Assembly (NCBI RefSeq): GCF_000747075.1 | Contig: NZ_AVCH01000193.1 | Coordinates: forward strand, 1-59,390 | DNA from: Arenimonas malthae CC-JY-1 | GTDB taxonomy: Bacteria; Pseudomonadota; Gammaproteobacteria; Xanthomonadales; Xanthomonadaceae | Length of the DNA stretch: 59,390 nt | Reading direction: 5' to 3' | Shown here: piece by piece, positions 40,025-50,387 of the stretch | Layout of the letters: each line of letters opens with the position of its first letter | Position numbering within the stretch: position 1 is the first letter of the stretch | Notes under the pieces: generated by a model | Databases searched by the model: none | What the model was told of the DNA's origin: nothing | The model's input: only the letters and a program-made list of their open reading frames with translations | Made by a program: the position numbers and the translations under genes

Positions 40025-40936
40025 TCAGACCGCCTGGGCCGGGTGCGCGTAGGAGATCGGCGCCAGGGCCGGGTCCTCGAAAGTCACTTCTTCCCAGGCC
40101 GAGGTGTCGGCGAGGAGGGCGCGCAGCAGCTGGTTGTTGAGCGCGTGGCCGGACTTGTAGCCGTAGAAGGCGCCGATCAGGCTGTGGCCCAGCAGGTACA
40201 GGTCGCCGATGGCGTCGAGGATCTTGTGCTTGACGAATTCATCCTCGTAGCGGAGGCCGTCGTCGTTGAGCACCCGGTAGTCGTCGAGCACGATGGCGTT
40301 GTCCATCGAGCCGCCCAGCGCCAGGTTGCGCTCGCGCAGGAACTCGATGTCCTTCATGAAGCCGAAGGTGCGGGCCCGGCTGACTTCCTTCACGAACGAG
40401 GTCGTGGAGAAGTCGATCTCGGTGCTCGAGGTCGCCTTGTTGAAGATCGGGTGCTGGAAGTCGATGGTGAAACCGACCTTGAAGCCCTCGAAGGGCTCGA
40501 AGCGGGCCCACTTGTCCCCGTCCTCGACCTTGATCGGCTTCTTGATGCGGATGAAGCGCTTGGCCTTGTTCTGCTCCTCGATGCCCGCCGACTGCAGCAG
40601 GAACACGAAGGGGCCGGCCGAGCCGTCCATGATGGGCACTTCGGCCGTGGACAGGTCGACGTAGGCATTGTCGATGCCGAGGCCGGCCATGGCCGAGAGC
40701 AGGTGCTCGATGGTCATGACCCGGACATTGCCCTCGACCAGCGCGGTGCAAAGGCTGGTGTCGCCCACGCGCTCGGCCTTGGCGTGGATCTCGACCGGCT
40801 GGTCGAAGTCGACGCGGCGGAACACGATGCCGGTGTCGGGCGCAGCCGGGCGCAGGGTCATGTAGACCTTTTCGCCGCTATGCAGGCCGACGCCGGTGGC
40901 GCGGATGACGTTCTTGAGGGTTCGCTGTCTGATCAT
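40025..40936 (-). CDS. lpxC: UDP-3-O-acyl-N-acetylglucosamine deacetylase
   Basis: A 303-residue zinc enzyme catalysing the committed step of lipid A synthesis (E. coli 305). The start [20 protein letters not shown] is invariant in the family. The zinc ligands fall in [13 protein letters not shown] (His about 79) and [14 protein letters not shown] (His and Asp about 238-242), with a late GHALNNQ His as catalytic base. The start at 40936 is set by homology; the extra upstream frame is spurious. It follows ftsZ by 322 bp, the classical end of the dcw region in gammaproteobacteria. Confidence 0.97.
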   Translation of the reverse strand: MIRQRTLKNVIRATGVGLHSGEKVYMTLRPAAPDTGIVFRRVDFDQPVEIHAKAERVGDTSLCTALVEGNVRVMTIEHLLSAMAGLGIDNAYVDLSTAEVPIMDGSAGPFVFLLQSAGIEEQNKAKRFIRIKKPIKVEDGDKWARFEPFEGFKVGFTIDFQHPIFNKATSSTEIDFSTTSFVKEVSRARTFGFMKDIEFLRERNLALGGSMDNAIVLDDYRVLNDDGLRYEDEFVKHKILDAIGDLYLLGHSLIGAFYGYKSGHALNNQLLRALLADTSAWEEVTFEDPALAPISYAHPAQAV

Positions 40937-41099
40937 TTTTGTGGCGGTCTCCGGGGCGGGAGCGCGCAAAACCGTCGAGGACGATAACACACCGGCCAAC
41001 AAACGAAAACCTAACATTCAAACGCTTGTCTCGATTCTGCAACGATATTGGCATTTCCGGCCAGTCGTTGCACACCGGGACCCTCCCCCGCCGGCCCGG

Positions 41100-41128
41100 A
41101 AAAGGGCCCGCCGGCGGACCGGCGGGCC
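41100..41128 (-). terminator. Terminator after ftsZ
   Basis: GGCCCGCCGG (41105-41114) and CCGGCGGGCC (41119-41128) pair perfectly around CGGA, and on the minus strand the stem is followed by C-TTTT (A run 41100-41103). It lies 130 bp past the ftsZ stop codon and probably ends the long dcw transcript. Confidence 0.7.
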
Positions 41129-41156
41129 AAGGTTTCCTGACCCCTGGGGACACTGC

Positions 41157-41177
41157 CCGCGGGCCCGGGGCCCGCGG
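41157..41177. repeat. 21-bp GC palindrome between ftsZ and lpxC
   Basis: CCGCGGGCCC (41157-41166) and GGGCCCGCGG (41168-41177) form a perfect inverted repeat with one central base. In the ftsZ mRNA it would fold just ahead of the terminator at 41100-41128, so the 3' end carries two stacked hairpins. It may block 3' exonucleases. Confidence 0.55.
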
Positions 41178-41258
41178 TTGTTGCCCGGCCGCCCATCCCG
41201 GGTGGCCGGTGGTGGCGGCCTGGCGCCTGGTCGGGCGCCGGCGGCCGCCGGGTACGGC

Positions 41259-42482
41259 TCAGTCGGCCTGGCGGCGCAGGAAGGCCGGGATGTCCAGGTA
41301 GCTGTGGTCGTTGCCCAGGCCCGACAGGGCGGTCTCGCTGCCCGACACCGGCTCCGAACCCCGGCCCGCGCGCAGGCCCAGGTGGCCGCCGGCGGTCGGC
41401 GCGGCGTTCACGTTGGCCATGGCGCTGTCGTCGTACATGCCGGTGGTGGCATTGCGGACCAGCTTCACCGGCGCCCGGTAGGTTTCCTTCTCCGGGTTCC
41501 GGACCGGCTGGCGCACCACGCCGCGGTTCAGGCCGGTGGCCACCACGGTCACGCGCACCTCGTCCTGCATCTCAGGGTCCAGCGAGGTGCCGATGACGAC
41601 GGTGGCGTCCTCGGAGGCGAAGTCCTCGATGGTGCGGCCGATCTCGTCGAACTCGGCCATGGTGAAGTCCGGGCCGGCGGTGATGTTGACCAGCACGCCG
41701 TTGGCGCCCGACAGGTTCACCTCGTCCAGCAGCGGGTTGGAGATGGCGGCCTCGGCGGCGGCCTGGGCGCGGTCGTCGCCGCGGGCGATGCCGGTGCCCA
41801 TCATGGCCAGGCCCATCTCGGACATGACCGTGCGCACGTCGGCGAAGTCCACGTTGATCAGGCCCGGGCTGACGATCAGGTCGGCAATGCCCTTCACGGC
41901 ACCCAGCAGCACGTCGTTGGCGGCGCGGAAGGCCTGCACCATGGTGGCCTGGCGGCCAAGCACGGTGATCAGCTTCTCGTTCGGGATGGTGATCAGCGAG
42001 TCGCAGTGGTGGCTCAGCTCCTCGATGCCCTTGAGCGCCACCTGCATGCGGCGGCGGCCCTCGAACGGGAACGGCTTGGTGATGACCGCGACGGTCAGGA
42101 TGCCCATTTCCTTGGCGAGCTGGGCCACGACCGGGGCGGCGCCCGTGCCGGTGCCGCCGCCCATGCCGGCGGTGATGAACACCATGTCGGCGCCCTCGAG
42201 GGCCTCGACGATGCGCTCGCGGTCCTCGAGCGCGGCCTGGCGGCCGACCTCGGGGTTGGCGCCGGCGCCCAGGCCCTTGGTGACGTTGCTGCCCAGCTGC
42301 AGCTGCAGCTTGGCGCCGCACTGCTTGATGGCCTGCGCGTCGGTGTTGGCGGTGATGAACTCCACGCCCTCCACGCCCGCGTTCACCATGTGCGCCACGG
42401 CGTTGCCGCCGCCGCCGCCCACGCCCACCACCTTGATCACCGCATTGGGTGCCAGCTTCTCGATCAGTTCGAAATGTGCCAT
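41259..42482 (-). CDS. ftsZ: Cell-division tubulin FtsZ
   Basis: A 407-residue GTPase that forms the division ring. The N-terminus MAHFELIEKLAPNAVIKVVG leads to the nucleotide site; the tubulin signature GGGTGTG lies near 105-111, with NTDAQA near 42. A linker of about 60 residues precedes the conserved C-terminal peptide LDIPAFLRRQAD, which binds FtsA and ZipA. The start at 42482 is chosen by homology and by GGAGG 8 bp upstream; the longer frame is spurious. It is the last gene of the dcw cluster. Confidence 0.99.
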   Translation of the reverse strand: MAHFELIEKLAPNAVIKVVGVGGGGGNAVAHMVNAGVEGVEFITANTDAQAIKQCGAKLQLQLGSNVTKGLGAGANPEVGRQAALEDRERIVEALEGADMVFITAGMGGGTGTGAAPVVAQLAKEMGILTVAVITKPFPFEGRRRMQVALKGIEELSHHCDSLITIPNEKLITVLGRQATMVQAFRAANDVLLGAVKGIADLIVSPGLINVDFADVRTVMSEMGLAMMGTGIARGDDRAQAAAEAAISNPLLDEVNLSGANGVLVNITAGPDFTMAEFDEIGRTIEDFASEDATVVIGTSLDPEMQDEVRVTVVATGLNRGVVRQPVRNPEKETYRAPVKLVRNATTGMYDDSAMANVNAAPTAGGHLGLRAGRGSEPVSGSETALSGLGNDHSYLDIPAFLRRQAD

Positions 42483-42564
42483 GTCCTCGTCCTCCGTGAT
42501 TCGAATCCAGGGATTGCTATTGGTTGTTGTTATTCGGGTGCCTCGGTTGTTGCAGTGACGCGGT
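42483..42564 (-). promoter_or_regulatory. ftsA-ftsZ spacer
   Basis: This 82-bp gap is the only real space inside the dcw cluster. It is AT-rich for this genome and contains AACAAC/AATAAC-like repeats and GAATAA on the minus strand, which could be a -10 for an extra ftsZ promoter. GGAGG ends it as the ftsZ ribosome site. No complete promoter could be assigned. Confidence 0.4.
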
Positions 42565-43800
42565 TCAGAACTCACCTCGGTACCAGTTCTTGAACTTCGT
42601 CCAAATCGTCCCGGCCTTGCCCGCCGACAGGGCCGGGCGGCGCGGGTTCTCAATCTGGCTGCCCCAGAGCAGCAGGCCGACGCCGGTGGCATGCACCGGG
42701 TTGCCGACCACTTCGCCCAGGCCGGACACGTGCTGGGGGATACCCACCCGCACCGGCATGTGCAGCATTTCCTCGGCCAGCTCGACCACGCCTTCCATGC
42801 GCGAGGCGCCGCCGGTGAGCACCAGGCCGGCGCGCACCAGCTCCTCGAAGCCGGAGCGGCGCAGTTCGGCCTGCACCATCTCGAAGATTTCCTCGTAGCG
42901 GTTCTGCACCGCCTCGGCCAGCGCCTGCCGGGCCAGGCGGCGCGGCGGGCGGTCGCCCACGCTCGGCACCTGGATCGATTCCTCGGCGGTGGCCAGCTGG
43001 GCCAGGGCGCAGGCGTAGCGCACCTTGATCTGCTCGGCTTCCGGCGTGGGCGTGCGCAGCAGGTGGGCGATGTCGTTGGTGACCTGGTCGCCGGCGATCG
43101 GCAGCGAGGCGGAATGGCGGATCGCGCCCTGCACGAACACCGCGATGTCGGTGGTGCCGGCGCCGATGTCCACCAGCACCACGCCCAGCTCCTTCTCGTC
43201 GCTGGTGAGCACGGCGGTGCTGGACGCCAGCGAGCTCAGGATCAGGTCGTCCACCTGCAGGCCGCAGCGCTGCACGCACTTCATGACGTTGCTGGCGGCC
43301 GACTGCGCGCCGGTGACCAGGTGCGCGCGCACTTCCAGGCGCACGCCGCTCATGCCCACCGGGTTGCGGATGCCTTCCTGGGAGTTGTCGACGATGTACT
43401 CCTGCGGGATGGCGTGCAGGATCTTCTGGTCGGCCGGCACCGCGACCGCCTTGGCGGCCTCGAGCACGCGGTCGAGGTCGGCGTAGGTCACCTCGCCGCC
43501 CGCCACCGGCACGATGCCGGGCGAGTTGCGGCACTGGGTGTGGCTGCCGGAAATCGAGGCGTAGACCGAACGGATCTCGCAGCCGGCCATCAGCTCGGCT
43601 TCCTCCACCGCGCGCTGGATCGACTGCACGGTGGACTCGATGTCCACCACCACGCCGCGCTTCATGCCGCGCGATTCATGCGAACCGATGCCGATCACCT
43701 CGATCTCGTGGCCGGGCGAGTATTCGCCCACCAGCGCGGTGACCTTCGAGGTGCCGATGTCGAGGCCGACGATCAGCGACTTGTCGCCCTTGCGATTCAT
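42565..43800 (-). CDS. ftsA: Cell-division actin homologue FtsA
   Basis: A 411-residue ATPase of the actin fold that tethers FtsZ to the membrane. KSLIVGLDIGTSKVTALVGE (about 7-26) is the phosphate-1 motif; the family-specific 1C domain follows near 85-160 (YASISGSHTQCRNSPG in it). VVLVDIGAGTTDIAVFVQGA is phosphate 2 and VLTGGASRMEGVVELAE the adenosine motif. The C-terminal amphipathic helix (IWTKFKNWYRG) binds the membrane. It starts in an ATGA overlap with ftsQ; the frame upstream is spurious. Confidence 0.98.
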   Translation of the reverse strand: MNRKGDKSLIVGLDIGTSKVTALVGEYSPGHEIEVIGIGSHESRGMKRGVVVDIESTVQSIQRAVEEAELMAGCEIRSVYASISGSHTQCRNSPGIVPVAGGEVTYADLDRVLEAAKAVAVPADQKILHAIPQEYIVDNSQEGIRNPVGMSGVRLEVRAHLVTGAQSAASNVMKCVQRCGLQVDDLILSSLASSTAVLTSDEKELGVVLVDIGAGTTDIAVFVQGAIRHSASLPIAGDQVTNDIAHLLRTPTPEAEQIKVRYACALAQLATAEESIQVPSVGDRPPRRLARQALAEAVQNRYEEIFEMVQAELRRSGFEELVRAGLVLTGGASRMEGVVELAEEMLHMPVRVGIPQHVSGLGEVVGNPVHATGVGLLLWGSQIENPRRPALSAGKAGTIWTKFKNWYRGEF

Positions 43801-44522
43801 GTGTTTCCTTCCTGCGGGGTGGGCGCGGGAACGTCCTGCCAGACGATCGCGAAGCCATTGGTGTAGCGGAGGTCGGCGCGGACCACGCGGCGGGCCGGGT
43901 CGGCGCGCAGCTGCGGCAGCATCCGCGCGAAGCGGGCCAGGCGGGACTGCGGGTCGCCGCGCCCGGCCTCGATCTCGGTGCCGTCGTCGAGCAGCAGCGT
44001 CCAGCTGCCGCGGGCGCTCAGGCGCACCACGTCGACCTTCAGGCCCAGCGGCAGGAACAGCGGCCGCGCCAGGCTGTGCAGCGACATCAGCTCGGAGGCG
44101 CGGTCTTCCGGGCCTTCGAAGCGCGGCAGGCCGGCGCCGGCGCCTTCCGGCGCGGCGAACAGTTCGCCGTCTTCGGAAAGCATGCGGTCCTCGCCCCAGC
44201 GCGCCACCGGGGTGTGTTCGCTCAGGCTCACTTCCAGCCGGTCCGGCCAGCGCTTGCGCACCTCGACCTTTTCGACCCAGGGCAGCGCGGCCACGGCGGC
44301 GCGCACCTGGTCGAGGTCCACGGCGAAGAAGCCGTCGCGCACCATCGGCAGCACGGCCTCGCGCACGGCGGCCTCGTCCACCTGGCGGAATTCGCCGGTG
44401 ACGGCGAGGCGGCGCATCGGCCACCGCTCGCCCGCGATCCAGCCATTGAGCACCGCCACCACGGGCAGGGCCACCAGGCCGATCGCCAGGATCCACGCGG
44501 CGATGCGCAGCAGGGCGTTCAT
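43797..44522 (-). CDS. ftsQ: Cell-division protein FtsQ
   Basis: A 241-residue bitopic protein. One TM helix ([20 protein letters not shown], about 8-27) is followed by the POTRA domain ([20 protein letters not shown] and [20 protein letters not shown]) and the beta domain ([17 protein letters not shown]). It recruits FtsB/FtsL and controls the FtsW-FtsI synthase. It overlaps ddlB and ftsA by ATGA at both ends. Length is a little below the E. coli protein (276). Confidence 0.95.
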   Translation of the reverse strand: MNALLRIAAWILAIGLVALPVVAVLNGWIAGERWPMRRLAVTGEFRQVDEAAVREAVLPMVRDGFFAVDLDQVRAAVAALPWVEKVEVRKRWPDRLEVSLSEHTPVARWGEDRMLSEDGELFAAPEGAGAGLPRFEGPEDRASELMSLHSLARPLFLPLGLKVDVVRLSARGSWTLLLDDGTEIEAGRGDPQSRLARFARMLPQLRADPARRVVRADLRYTNGFAIVWQDVPAPTPQEGNT

Positions 44523-45484
44523 GCGCCGGCGCCCTCCTTCGGCAGGCTGGTCTCGAGCACGCGCCAGCACAGTTCCTCGAAGCCGATGCCGACCTGGCCG
44601 GCGGCCTTGGGCACCAGCGAGTGGCTGGTCATGCCCGGCGCGGTGTTCACTTCGAGCAGGTAGTTGTTGCCGGCGGCGTCGCGCATCACGTCCACCCGGC
44701 CCCAGCCGCTGCAGCCGGCGGCGCGGAACGCGGCCAGCGCCAGCGCGCGGATGCCGGCCTCGGCTTCGCCTTCCAGTCCCGGGCACAGGTACTGGGTGTC
44801 TTCGGCCTGGTACTTGGCGTGGTAGTCGTAGTACTCGCCGGCGGGCACGATTCGGATGCTCGGCAGCGCGATGTCGCCCAGGATGCCGACGGTGTATTCG
44901 CCGCCCACCACCAGCTGTTCCATCAGCAACTCGCCGGGGTAGGCCGCGGCCAGCGCGACGGCGGCCTCGAGGTCGGCCTCGTTGAAGACGCGGGAGACGC
45001 CCACGCTCGAACCTTCGCAAGAGGGCTTCACGATCACCGGCAGGCCGAGCGAGCGGGCCGCGGCGTGGACGTCGTCGCCCTTGGCCAGGCGCACGTAGCG
45101 CGGCGTCGGCAGGCCCAGCGACAGCCACACCTGCTTGGTGCGGATCTTGTCCATGCCCAGCGCCGAACCCAGTACGCCCGAGCCGGTGACCGGCACGCCC
45201 AGCGCCTCGCACAGGCCCTGCAGCACGCCGTCTTCGCCGCCGCCCTTGTTGCCGTGCAGGATGTTGAAGACGCGGTCGAAGCGCTTGGCCACCAGCGCCT
45301 CCACCAGCGCCGGAATGCCGTCGACGGCATGCGCATCGACGCCGCGCGCCTGCAGCGCGGCGAGCACGTTGCGGCCGGAATCGAGCGACACCTCGCGCTC
45401 GGCGCTGGTGCCGCCCATCAGCACGGCGACGCGGCCGAAGGCGCGGGCGTCGGTGCAGCGCAGGGCGGGAACGGTCGGCGTCAT
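44519..45484 (-). CDS. ddlB: D-alanine--D-alanine ligase
   Basis: A 321-residue ATP-grasp enzyme that makes the D-Ala-D-Ala end of the stem peptide. [20 protein letters not shown] (about 18-37) is the N-terminal signature; [19 protein letters not shown] is the ATP-grasp core, and [21 protein letters not shown]-like with [17 protein letters not shown] the metal-binding end. It lies between murC and ftsQ with ATGA overlaps on both sides, as in many gammaproteobacteria. Confidence 0.97.
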   Translation of the reverse strand: MTPTVPALRCTDARAFGRVAVLMGGTSAEREVSLDSGRNVLAALQARGVDAHAVDGIPALVEALVAKRFDRVFNILHGNKGGGEDGVLQGLCEALGVPVTGSGVLGSALGMDKIRTKQVWLSLGLPTPRYVRLAKGDDVHAAARSLGLPVIVKPSCEGSSVGVSRVFNEADLEAAVALAAAYPGELLMEQLVVGGEYTVGILGDIALPSIRIVPAGEYYDYHAKYQAEDTQYLCPGLEGEAEAGIRALALAAFRAAGCSGWGRVDVMRDAAGNNYLLEVNTAPGMTSHSLVPKAAGQVGIGFEELCWRVLETSLPKEGAGA

Positions 45485-46914
45485 GCCTGGGTCACTCCTT
45501 TGAGTCCATGGGCCGCGAGTTCGGCGGCGACGTGGCCGATGTCGCCCGCGCCCATCACCAGCAGCAGGTCGCCGTCGGCCAGCACGTCGGCCAGCACGCG
45601 CGGCAGGTCGCGGGCGCTGCCGGCCAGCACCGGGTCGATGCGGCCGCGGGCGCGGATGGCGCGGGCCAGCGACTTGGCGTCGGCGCCGGCGATGGGGGCC
45701 TCGCCCGCCGGGTAGACGTCGGTCAGCAGCACGGCGTCGGCGCTGGAAAGCACGGCGGCGAAGTCATCGAACAGGTCGCGGGTGCGGCTGTAGCGGTGTG
45801 GCTGGAAAGCCACCACCAGGCGGCGCTCCGGCCAGCCGCCGCGGGCCGCGGCGAACACGGCCTCGAGTTCGCGCGGGTGGTGGCCGTAGTCGTCCACCAG
45901 CAGCGCCTTGCCGCGGCCGAAGTCGAGTTCGCCCTTGAGGTTGAAGCGGCGGCCGATGCCCTGGAACTTCTCCAGCGCCGTGGCGATGGCGGCCGGGGTG
46001 ACGCCCAGCTGCCAGCCGATGGCGGCGGCGGCCAGCGCGTTGAGCACGTTGTGCGCGCCGGGCAGGTTCAGCGTCACCGCCTGCGGCTGCGCTTCCGGCA
46101 GGTGCAGGGTGAAGCGCATGCAGGGGCCGTCCTGGCGCACGTCGGTGGCGCGCACGTCGGCCGGCTCGCGGATGCCGTAGGTGACCAGGTGGCGCGGCGT
46201 CTGCGCGGCCAGCGCGGCGACTTCGGGGTCGTCCACGCACAGCACGGCCAGGCCGTAGAACGGCAGCCGGTGCAGGAATTCGTTGAAGGCGGCCTGCACC
46301 CGGGCGAAGTCGCCGCCGTAGTTCTCGAGGTGGTCGGCGTCGATGTTGGTGACCACGGCCACCAGCGGGTTCAGGCGCAGGAAGCTGCCGTCGCTCTCGT
46401 CGGCTTCGGCCACCAGCCACTGGCCGCCGCCCAGGCGCGCGTTGGCGCCGGCCGACAGCAGCTGGCCGCCGATGACGAAGGTCGGGTCGAGCCCGCCTTC
46501 GCTGAGCACGCTGGCCACCAGCGAGGTGGTGGTGGTCTTGCCGTGGGTGCCGGCGATGGCGATGCCGCGCTTGAAGCGCATCAGCTCGGCCAGCATCTCG
46601 GCGCGCGGCACCACCGGGATGCGGCGCGCATGGGCGGCCACCAGCTCGGGGTTGTCGGCCTTGATGGCGCTCGAGACCACCACCACGTCGGCGCCTTCCA
46701 CGTGTTCGGCGGCGTGGCCGCGGTGGATGGTGGCGCCCAGGGCGGCGAGGCGGCGGGTGGCGGCGGAGTCGTTGGCGTCGGAACCGGACACCAGGTAGCC
46801 CAGGGTCACCAGCACTTCGGCGATGCCGCTCATGCCGACGCCGCCGATGCCGATGAAGTGCACGCGCGGGAAGGCGCGGGCCAGGTCGCCGGTGTTCTGC
46901 AGGCGGCGGATCAT
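45481..46914 (-). CDS. murC: UDP-N-acetylmuramate--L-alanine ligase
   Basis: A 477-residue Mur ligase adding L-Ala to UDP-MurNAc. The N-terminal domain has [18 protein letters not shown] (about 17-34); the ATP-binding loop is [18 protein letters not shown] (about 117-134); the middle contains ADESDGSFL and the third domain [10 protein letters not shown] and [16 protein letters not shown]. The start ATG 46914 sits in the ATGA overlap with murG; the longer frame lies in murG and is spurious. Confidence 0.98.
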   Translation of the reverse strand: MIRRLQNTGDLARAFPRVHFIGIGGVGMSGIAEVLVTLGYLVSGSDANDSAATRRLAALGATIHRGHAAEHVEGADVVVVSSAIKADNPELVAAHARRIPVVPRAEMLAELMRFKRGIAIAGTHGKTTTTSLVASVLSEGGLDPTFVIGGQLLSAGANARLGGGQWLVAEADESDGSFLRLNPLVAVVTNIDADHLENYGGDFARVQAAFNEFLHRLPFYGLAVLCVDDPEVAALAAQTPRHLVTYGIREPADVRATDVRQDGPCMRFTLHLPEAQPQAVTLNLPGAHNVLNALAAAAIGWQLGVTPAAIATALEKFQGIGRRFNLKGELDFGRGKALLVDDYGHHPRELEAVFAAARGGWPERRLVVAFQPHRYSRTRDLFDDFAAVLSSADAVLLTDVYPAGEAPIAGADAKSLARAIRARGRIDPVLAGSARDLPRVLADVLADGDLLLVMGAGDIGHVAAELAAHGLKGVTQA

Positions 46915-47996
46915 GCGCGGGCCTCCTCGAGCACGATGCCGGCGACGCGCGCGGCGGCGTCGGCATGGGAAATGCCGCGGGCGGCGCTGGCCATGGCCAG
47001 GCGCGCCGGCGCGTCGGGCAGCAGGCGCGCGGTGGCGGCGGCCATCCGTTCGGCGAAGCCCTCGCCTTCCGGCACCAGCACGGCGGCGCCGGCGTCGACC
47101 AGGTATTCGGCGTTGCGGGTCTGGTGGTCGTCCACCGCGGCCGGGAACGGCACCAGCACCGAACCGACGCCGGCGGCGCAGATCTCGGCCAGGGTCAGCG
47201 CGCCGGCGCGGCAGACCACCAGGTCGGCCCAGGCATAGGCGGCGGCCATGTCGGCGATGAAGGGTTCGACGCTGGCGGCGACGCCGGCGTCGGCGTAGAC
47301 CTTGCGGGTGGCCTCGGCGTGGCGCTCGCCGCACTGGTGGCGGACTTCCGGGCGCAACGCGGCGGGCACGCCCGCCAGCACCTGCGGCAGCACCTTGTTG
47401 AGCGCATGCGCGCCCTGGCTGCCGCCCAGCACCAGCAGGCGCGGCGGGCCGGCGCGCCCGGCGAGGCGCGTGGCCGGCGGCGGCACGGCGGCGATCTCAG
47501 GACGAACCGGATTGCCCACCACTTCCGCGCGGTCCGCCGGGAACGCACCGGGGAAACCGCACAGCACGCGGCGCGCAAGGCGCGACAGCACGCGGTTGGT
47601 CAGGCCGGGCGCGCGGTTCTGTTCGTGCACCAGCAGCGGGCGGCGCAGCAGCCAGGCGCACAGGCCACCGGGGCCCGCCGCGTAACCGCCGAAGCTCAGC
47701 ACCGCGCGCGGGCGCAGCCGGCGCACGATCGCCAGCGCCTGGCCGATCGAACGCAGCAGCAGGAACGGCGCCTTCAGCAGGGTCAGAGCGCCCTTGCCGC
47801 GCAGGCCCGAGACGGAGATGGTTTCGATGGTGATGCCGGCGGGCGGCACCAGCCGCGTTTCCATGCCGCCGGCCGAACCCAGCCACACCACCGGCACCGC
47901 GCGTTCGCGCAGCGCCGCGGCCACGGCCAGGCCGGGGAAGATGTGGCCGCCGGTGCCGCCGGCCAGGATAAGCACGGGGGCGTTCGCGGCCGTCAT
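46911..47996 (-). CDS. murG: Lipid II-forming N-acetylglucosaminyltransferase MurG
   Basis: A 361-residue GT28 enzyme that adds GlcNAc to lipid I on the inner face of the membrane. [17 protein letters not shown] (about 10-26) and the second glycine loop [17 protein letters not shown] (about 188) mark the two Rossmann domains; [17 protein letters not shown] (about 247) binds UDP-GlcNAc. The start at 47996 is in the ATGA overlap with ftsW. Length fits (E. coli 355). Confidence 0.98.
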   Translation of the reverse strand: MTAANAPVLILAGGTGGHIFPGLAVAAALRERAVPVVWLGSAGGMETRLVPPAGITIETISVSGLRGKGALTLLKAPFLLLRSIGQALAIVRRLRPRAVLSFGGYAAGPGGLCAWLLRRPLLVHEQNRAPGLTNRVLSRLARRVLCGFPGAFPADRAEVVGNPVRPEIAAVPPPATRLAGRAGPPRLLVLGGSQGAHALNKVLPQVLAGVPAALRPEVRHQCGERHAEATRKVYADAGVAASVEPFIADMAAAYAWADLVVCRAGALTLAEICAAGVGSVLVPFPAAVDDHQTRNAEYLVDAGAAVLVPEGEGFAERMAAATARLLPDAPARLAMASAARGISHADAAARVAGIVLEEARA

Positions 47997-49303
47997 GCCA
48001 CCGCCCCGATCTTGGGTTCGATGCGCGGGCGCGAGCCGCGCGGACCCGCGGCCACCGGCGCCACCGCGGCCGGCGACTGCGGCGACAGCGTTTCGTCGCG
48101 CACGTCGGTTTCGGCCGGCAGCGCACCGGCGCCGCGCAGGCGCGCCACCTGGCGCTCGGCGCGGTCGAGCTCGTAGCTCACGCGCAGCAGCAGGCCGATG
48201 GCCACGCAGGTGCCCAGCACGCTCGAGCCGCCGGAAGACACCAGCGGCAGGGTCAGGCCCTTGGTCGGCAGCAGCCCCAGGTTCACGCCGATCGAGACGA
48301 AGGACTGCAGGCTGATCCACAGGCCCACGCCGAAGGCGCAGAAGCCGGCGAAGTAGCGGCGCATCTCCACCGCGCGCAGGCCCAGGCGGAAGGTGCGCCA
48401 GGAGAAGATCGCGAACACCGCGATGATGCCCACCGAACCCACGAAGCCCAGCTCCTCGGCCGTGACCGAGAAGATGAAGTCGGTGTGCGCCTCGGGCAGG
48501 TAGAACAGCTTCTGCACGCTGCCGCCCAAGCCCACGCCGAACCACTCGCCGCGGCCGATGGCGATCAGCGCCTGGGTCAGCTGGAAGCCGTCGTCGAAGG
48601 GGTCGGCCCAGGGGTTGAGGAAGGACTTCAGGCGCGCCACGCGGTAGGGCGCGGCCACCGCGATGGCGGCCAGCGCCGGCAGCGCCAGCGCGGCGATCGC
48701 CAGCAGGTGCTGGATGCGCGCGCCGCCCAGCCAAACCATGCCGCCGGTGATGGCCAGGATCAGGGCGGCCGAGCCGAAGTCCGGCTGCACCAGCAGGAAG
48801 GCCACGATCAGGCCGGCGATGCCCAGCGGCTTGAGCAGGGTGGACCACTTCTGGCCGATCTCGTCGCGGTAGCGCACGACGTAGCTGGCCATCCAGATGA
48901 TCAGCAGCACCTTCACCGCCTCGACCGCCTGGAACTTCGACACGCCCAGGTTGATCCAGCGCTGGGCGCCGTTGACGCTGTGGCCGATGCCCGGCAGGAA
49001 CACCGCCAGCAGCAGCAGGAAGCAGCCCAGCAGCAGCACGTGGTTGTACTTCTCGATGAGCTTGAGCTCGGTGCGCATCACCGCGTACGCCAGGCCCATG
49101 CCCAGCCCCAGGAACAGCACGTGGCGGGTAACGAAGTAGAACGGCCCGACCTCCAGGCCCTCGGCGATCGCGATCGAGCTCGAAGCCACCATCACCACGC
49201 CGAAGGCCGCCAGCAGCAGCGACAGGCCCAGCAGCACCGGGTCGTAGCGGCCGCCGATGGCGTCGAGCTTGGTGGCCTGGGTGCGGTCGTCGGTGAAGGC
49301 CAT
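47993..49303 (-). CDS. ftsW: Septal peptidoglycan polymerase FtsW
   Basis: A 436-residue SEDS-family glycosyltransferase with ten TM helices. It polymerises lipid II at the septum together with FtsI. Family blocks include [71 protein letters not shown] in pieces (about 235-275), and [10 protein letters not shown] near the end. A C-terminal tail of about 45 residues rich in Pro and Ala is longer than in E. coli. murD is absent between mraY and this gene; only one base separates the two. Confidence 0.97.
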   Translation of the reverse strand: MAFTDDRTQATKLDAIGGRYDPVLLGLSLLLAAFGVVMVASSSIAIAEGLEVGPFYFVTRHVLFLGLGMGLAYAVMRTELKLIEKYNHVLLLGCFLLLLAVFLPGIGHSVNGAQRWINLGVSKFQAVEAVKVLLIIWMASYVVRYRDEIGQKWSTLLKPLGIAGLIVAFLLVQPDFGSAALILAITGGMVWLGGARIQHLLAIAALALPALAAIAVAAPYRVARLKSFLNPWADPFDDGFQLTQALIAIGRGEWFGVGLGGSVQKLFYLPEAHTDFIFSVTAEELGFVGSVGIIAVFAIFSWRTFRLGLRAVEMRRYFAGFCAFGVGLWISLQSFVSIGVNLGLLPTKGLTLPLVSSGGSSVLGTCVAIGLLLRVSYELDRAERQVARLRGAGALPAETDVRDETLSPQSPAAVAPVAAGPRGSRPRIEPKIGAVA

Positions 49304-49304
49304 G

Positions 49305-50387
49305 TCAGCGCACCTTCAACGTGGCAAGGCCAACCAGCACGAGCATCACCGAGATGATCCAGAAGCGTACGATCACGCGCGGCTCCGGCCAGCCCTTGAG
49401 CTCGAAGTGGTGGTGGATGGGCGCCATGCGGAACACGCGCTTGCCGGTGAGCTTGAAGCTAGCGACCTGGATCATCACCGACAGGGTTTCGATCACGAAG
49501 ATGCCGCCCATCAGCACCAGGATGGCTTCCTGGCGCACGATCACCGCGATGGTGCCCAGCACGGCGCCCAGCGCCAGCGCGCCGATGTCGCCCATGAACA
49601 CCATGGCCGGGTAGGTGTTGAACCACAGGAAGCCCAGGCCGGCGCCGGCGATGGCCGCGCAGAAGATGGTGATCTCGCCCGCGCCCGGGATGGCCGGGAT
49701 CTGCAGGTACTGCGAGAACACCGCGTTGCCCGAGGCGTAGGCGAAGATGCCCAGCGCCGCCGCCACCAGCACCGTCGGCATGATCGCCAGGCCGTCGAGG
49801 CCGTCGGTCAGGTTCACCGCGTTCGAGAAGCCGACGATCCAGAAGTAGGCGATCACCACGAACATCGCGCCCAGCGGGATCGCGAAGTCCTTGAGCAGCG
49901 GCAGGAACAGCGTGGTGTTGTTGGCGTGGTCGGCGGTGAAATAGAGCACCAGCGCCGCCGCCAGGCCGAACAGCGACTGCAGCGCGTACTTGTGCCGCGA
50001 CTTCAGGCCGTTCGGGTCGCGGCGCACGATCTTGATCCAGTCGTCGAGCCAGCCGATGGCGCCGAAGGCCACCATCACCGCCAGCAGCACCCAGACGTAG
50101 CGGTTGCGCAGATCGGCCCAGAGCAGGGTCGAAAGCGTGATGGTGAGCAGGATCAGCGCGCCGCCCATGGTCGGCGTGCCGGCCTTGGAGAAATGCGACT
50201 GCGGGCCGTCGGTGCGGATCGGCTGGCCGCCCTTGAGCCTGGCCAGCCGCGCGATCACCCGCGGGCCGAGCCACAGCGACAGCAGCAGCGCGGTCAGCGC
50301 GCCCAGGATGGCCCGGAAGGTGATGTAGCCGAACAGCGGCGGCATCCATCCCATTTCATTGAGCCAGCGGGCCAGTTCAAGCAGCAT
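49305..50387 (-). CDS. mraY: Phospho-N-acetylmuramoyl-pentapeptide transferase
   Basis: A 360-residue membrane enzyme with ten TM helices that makes lipid I from UDP-MurNAc-pentapeptide and undecaprenyl phosphate. Family blocks: [12 protein letters not shown] (about 73), [16 protein letters not shown] (about 113, Asp-Asp), [15 protein letters not shown] (about 190) and [14 protein letters not shown] (about 264). Its first 11 bases overlap murF. Confidence 0.98.
   Translation of the reverse strand: MLLELARWLNEMGWMPPLFGYITFRAILGALTALLLSLWLGPRVIARLARLKGGQPIRTDGPQSHFSKAGTPTMGGALILLTITLSTLLWADLRNRYVWVLLAVMVAFGAIGWLDDWIKIVRRDPNGLKSRHKYALQSLFGLAAALVLYFTADHANNTTLFLPLLKDFAIPLGAMFVVIAYFWIVGFSNAVNLTDGLDGLAIMPTVLVAAALGIFAYASGNAVFSQYLQIPAIPGAGEITIFCAAIAGAGLGFLWFNTYPAMVFMGDIGALALGAVLGTIAVIVRQEAILVLMGGIFVIETLSVMIQVASFKLTGKRVFRMAPIHHHFELKGWPEPRVIVRFWIISVMLVLVGLATLKVR

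Larger units (their letters stand above)
40937..41258 (-). promoter_or_regulatory. ftsZ-lpxC intergenic region with lpxC leader and two hairpins
   Basis: No gene was found in these 322 bp. The side next to lpxC is AT-rich; TATCGT on the minus strand (plus 40982-40987) is a possible -10, about 45 bp before the lpxC ATG, with a poor -35 (TTTTCG) 17 bp further up. The middle and ftsZ-proximal parts hold two GC-rich hairpins, listed separately. lpxC is therefore likely to have its own promoter. Confidence 0.45.
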
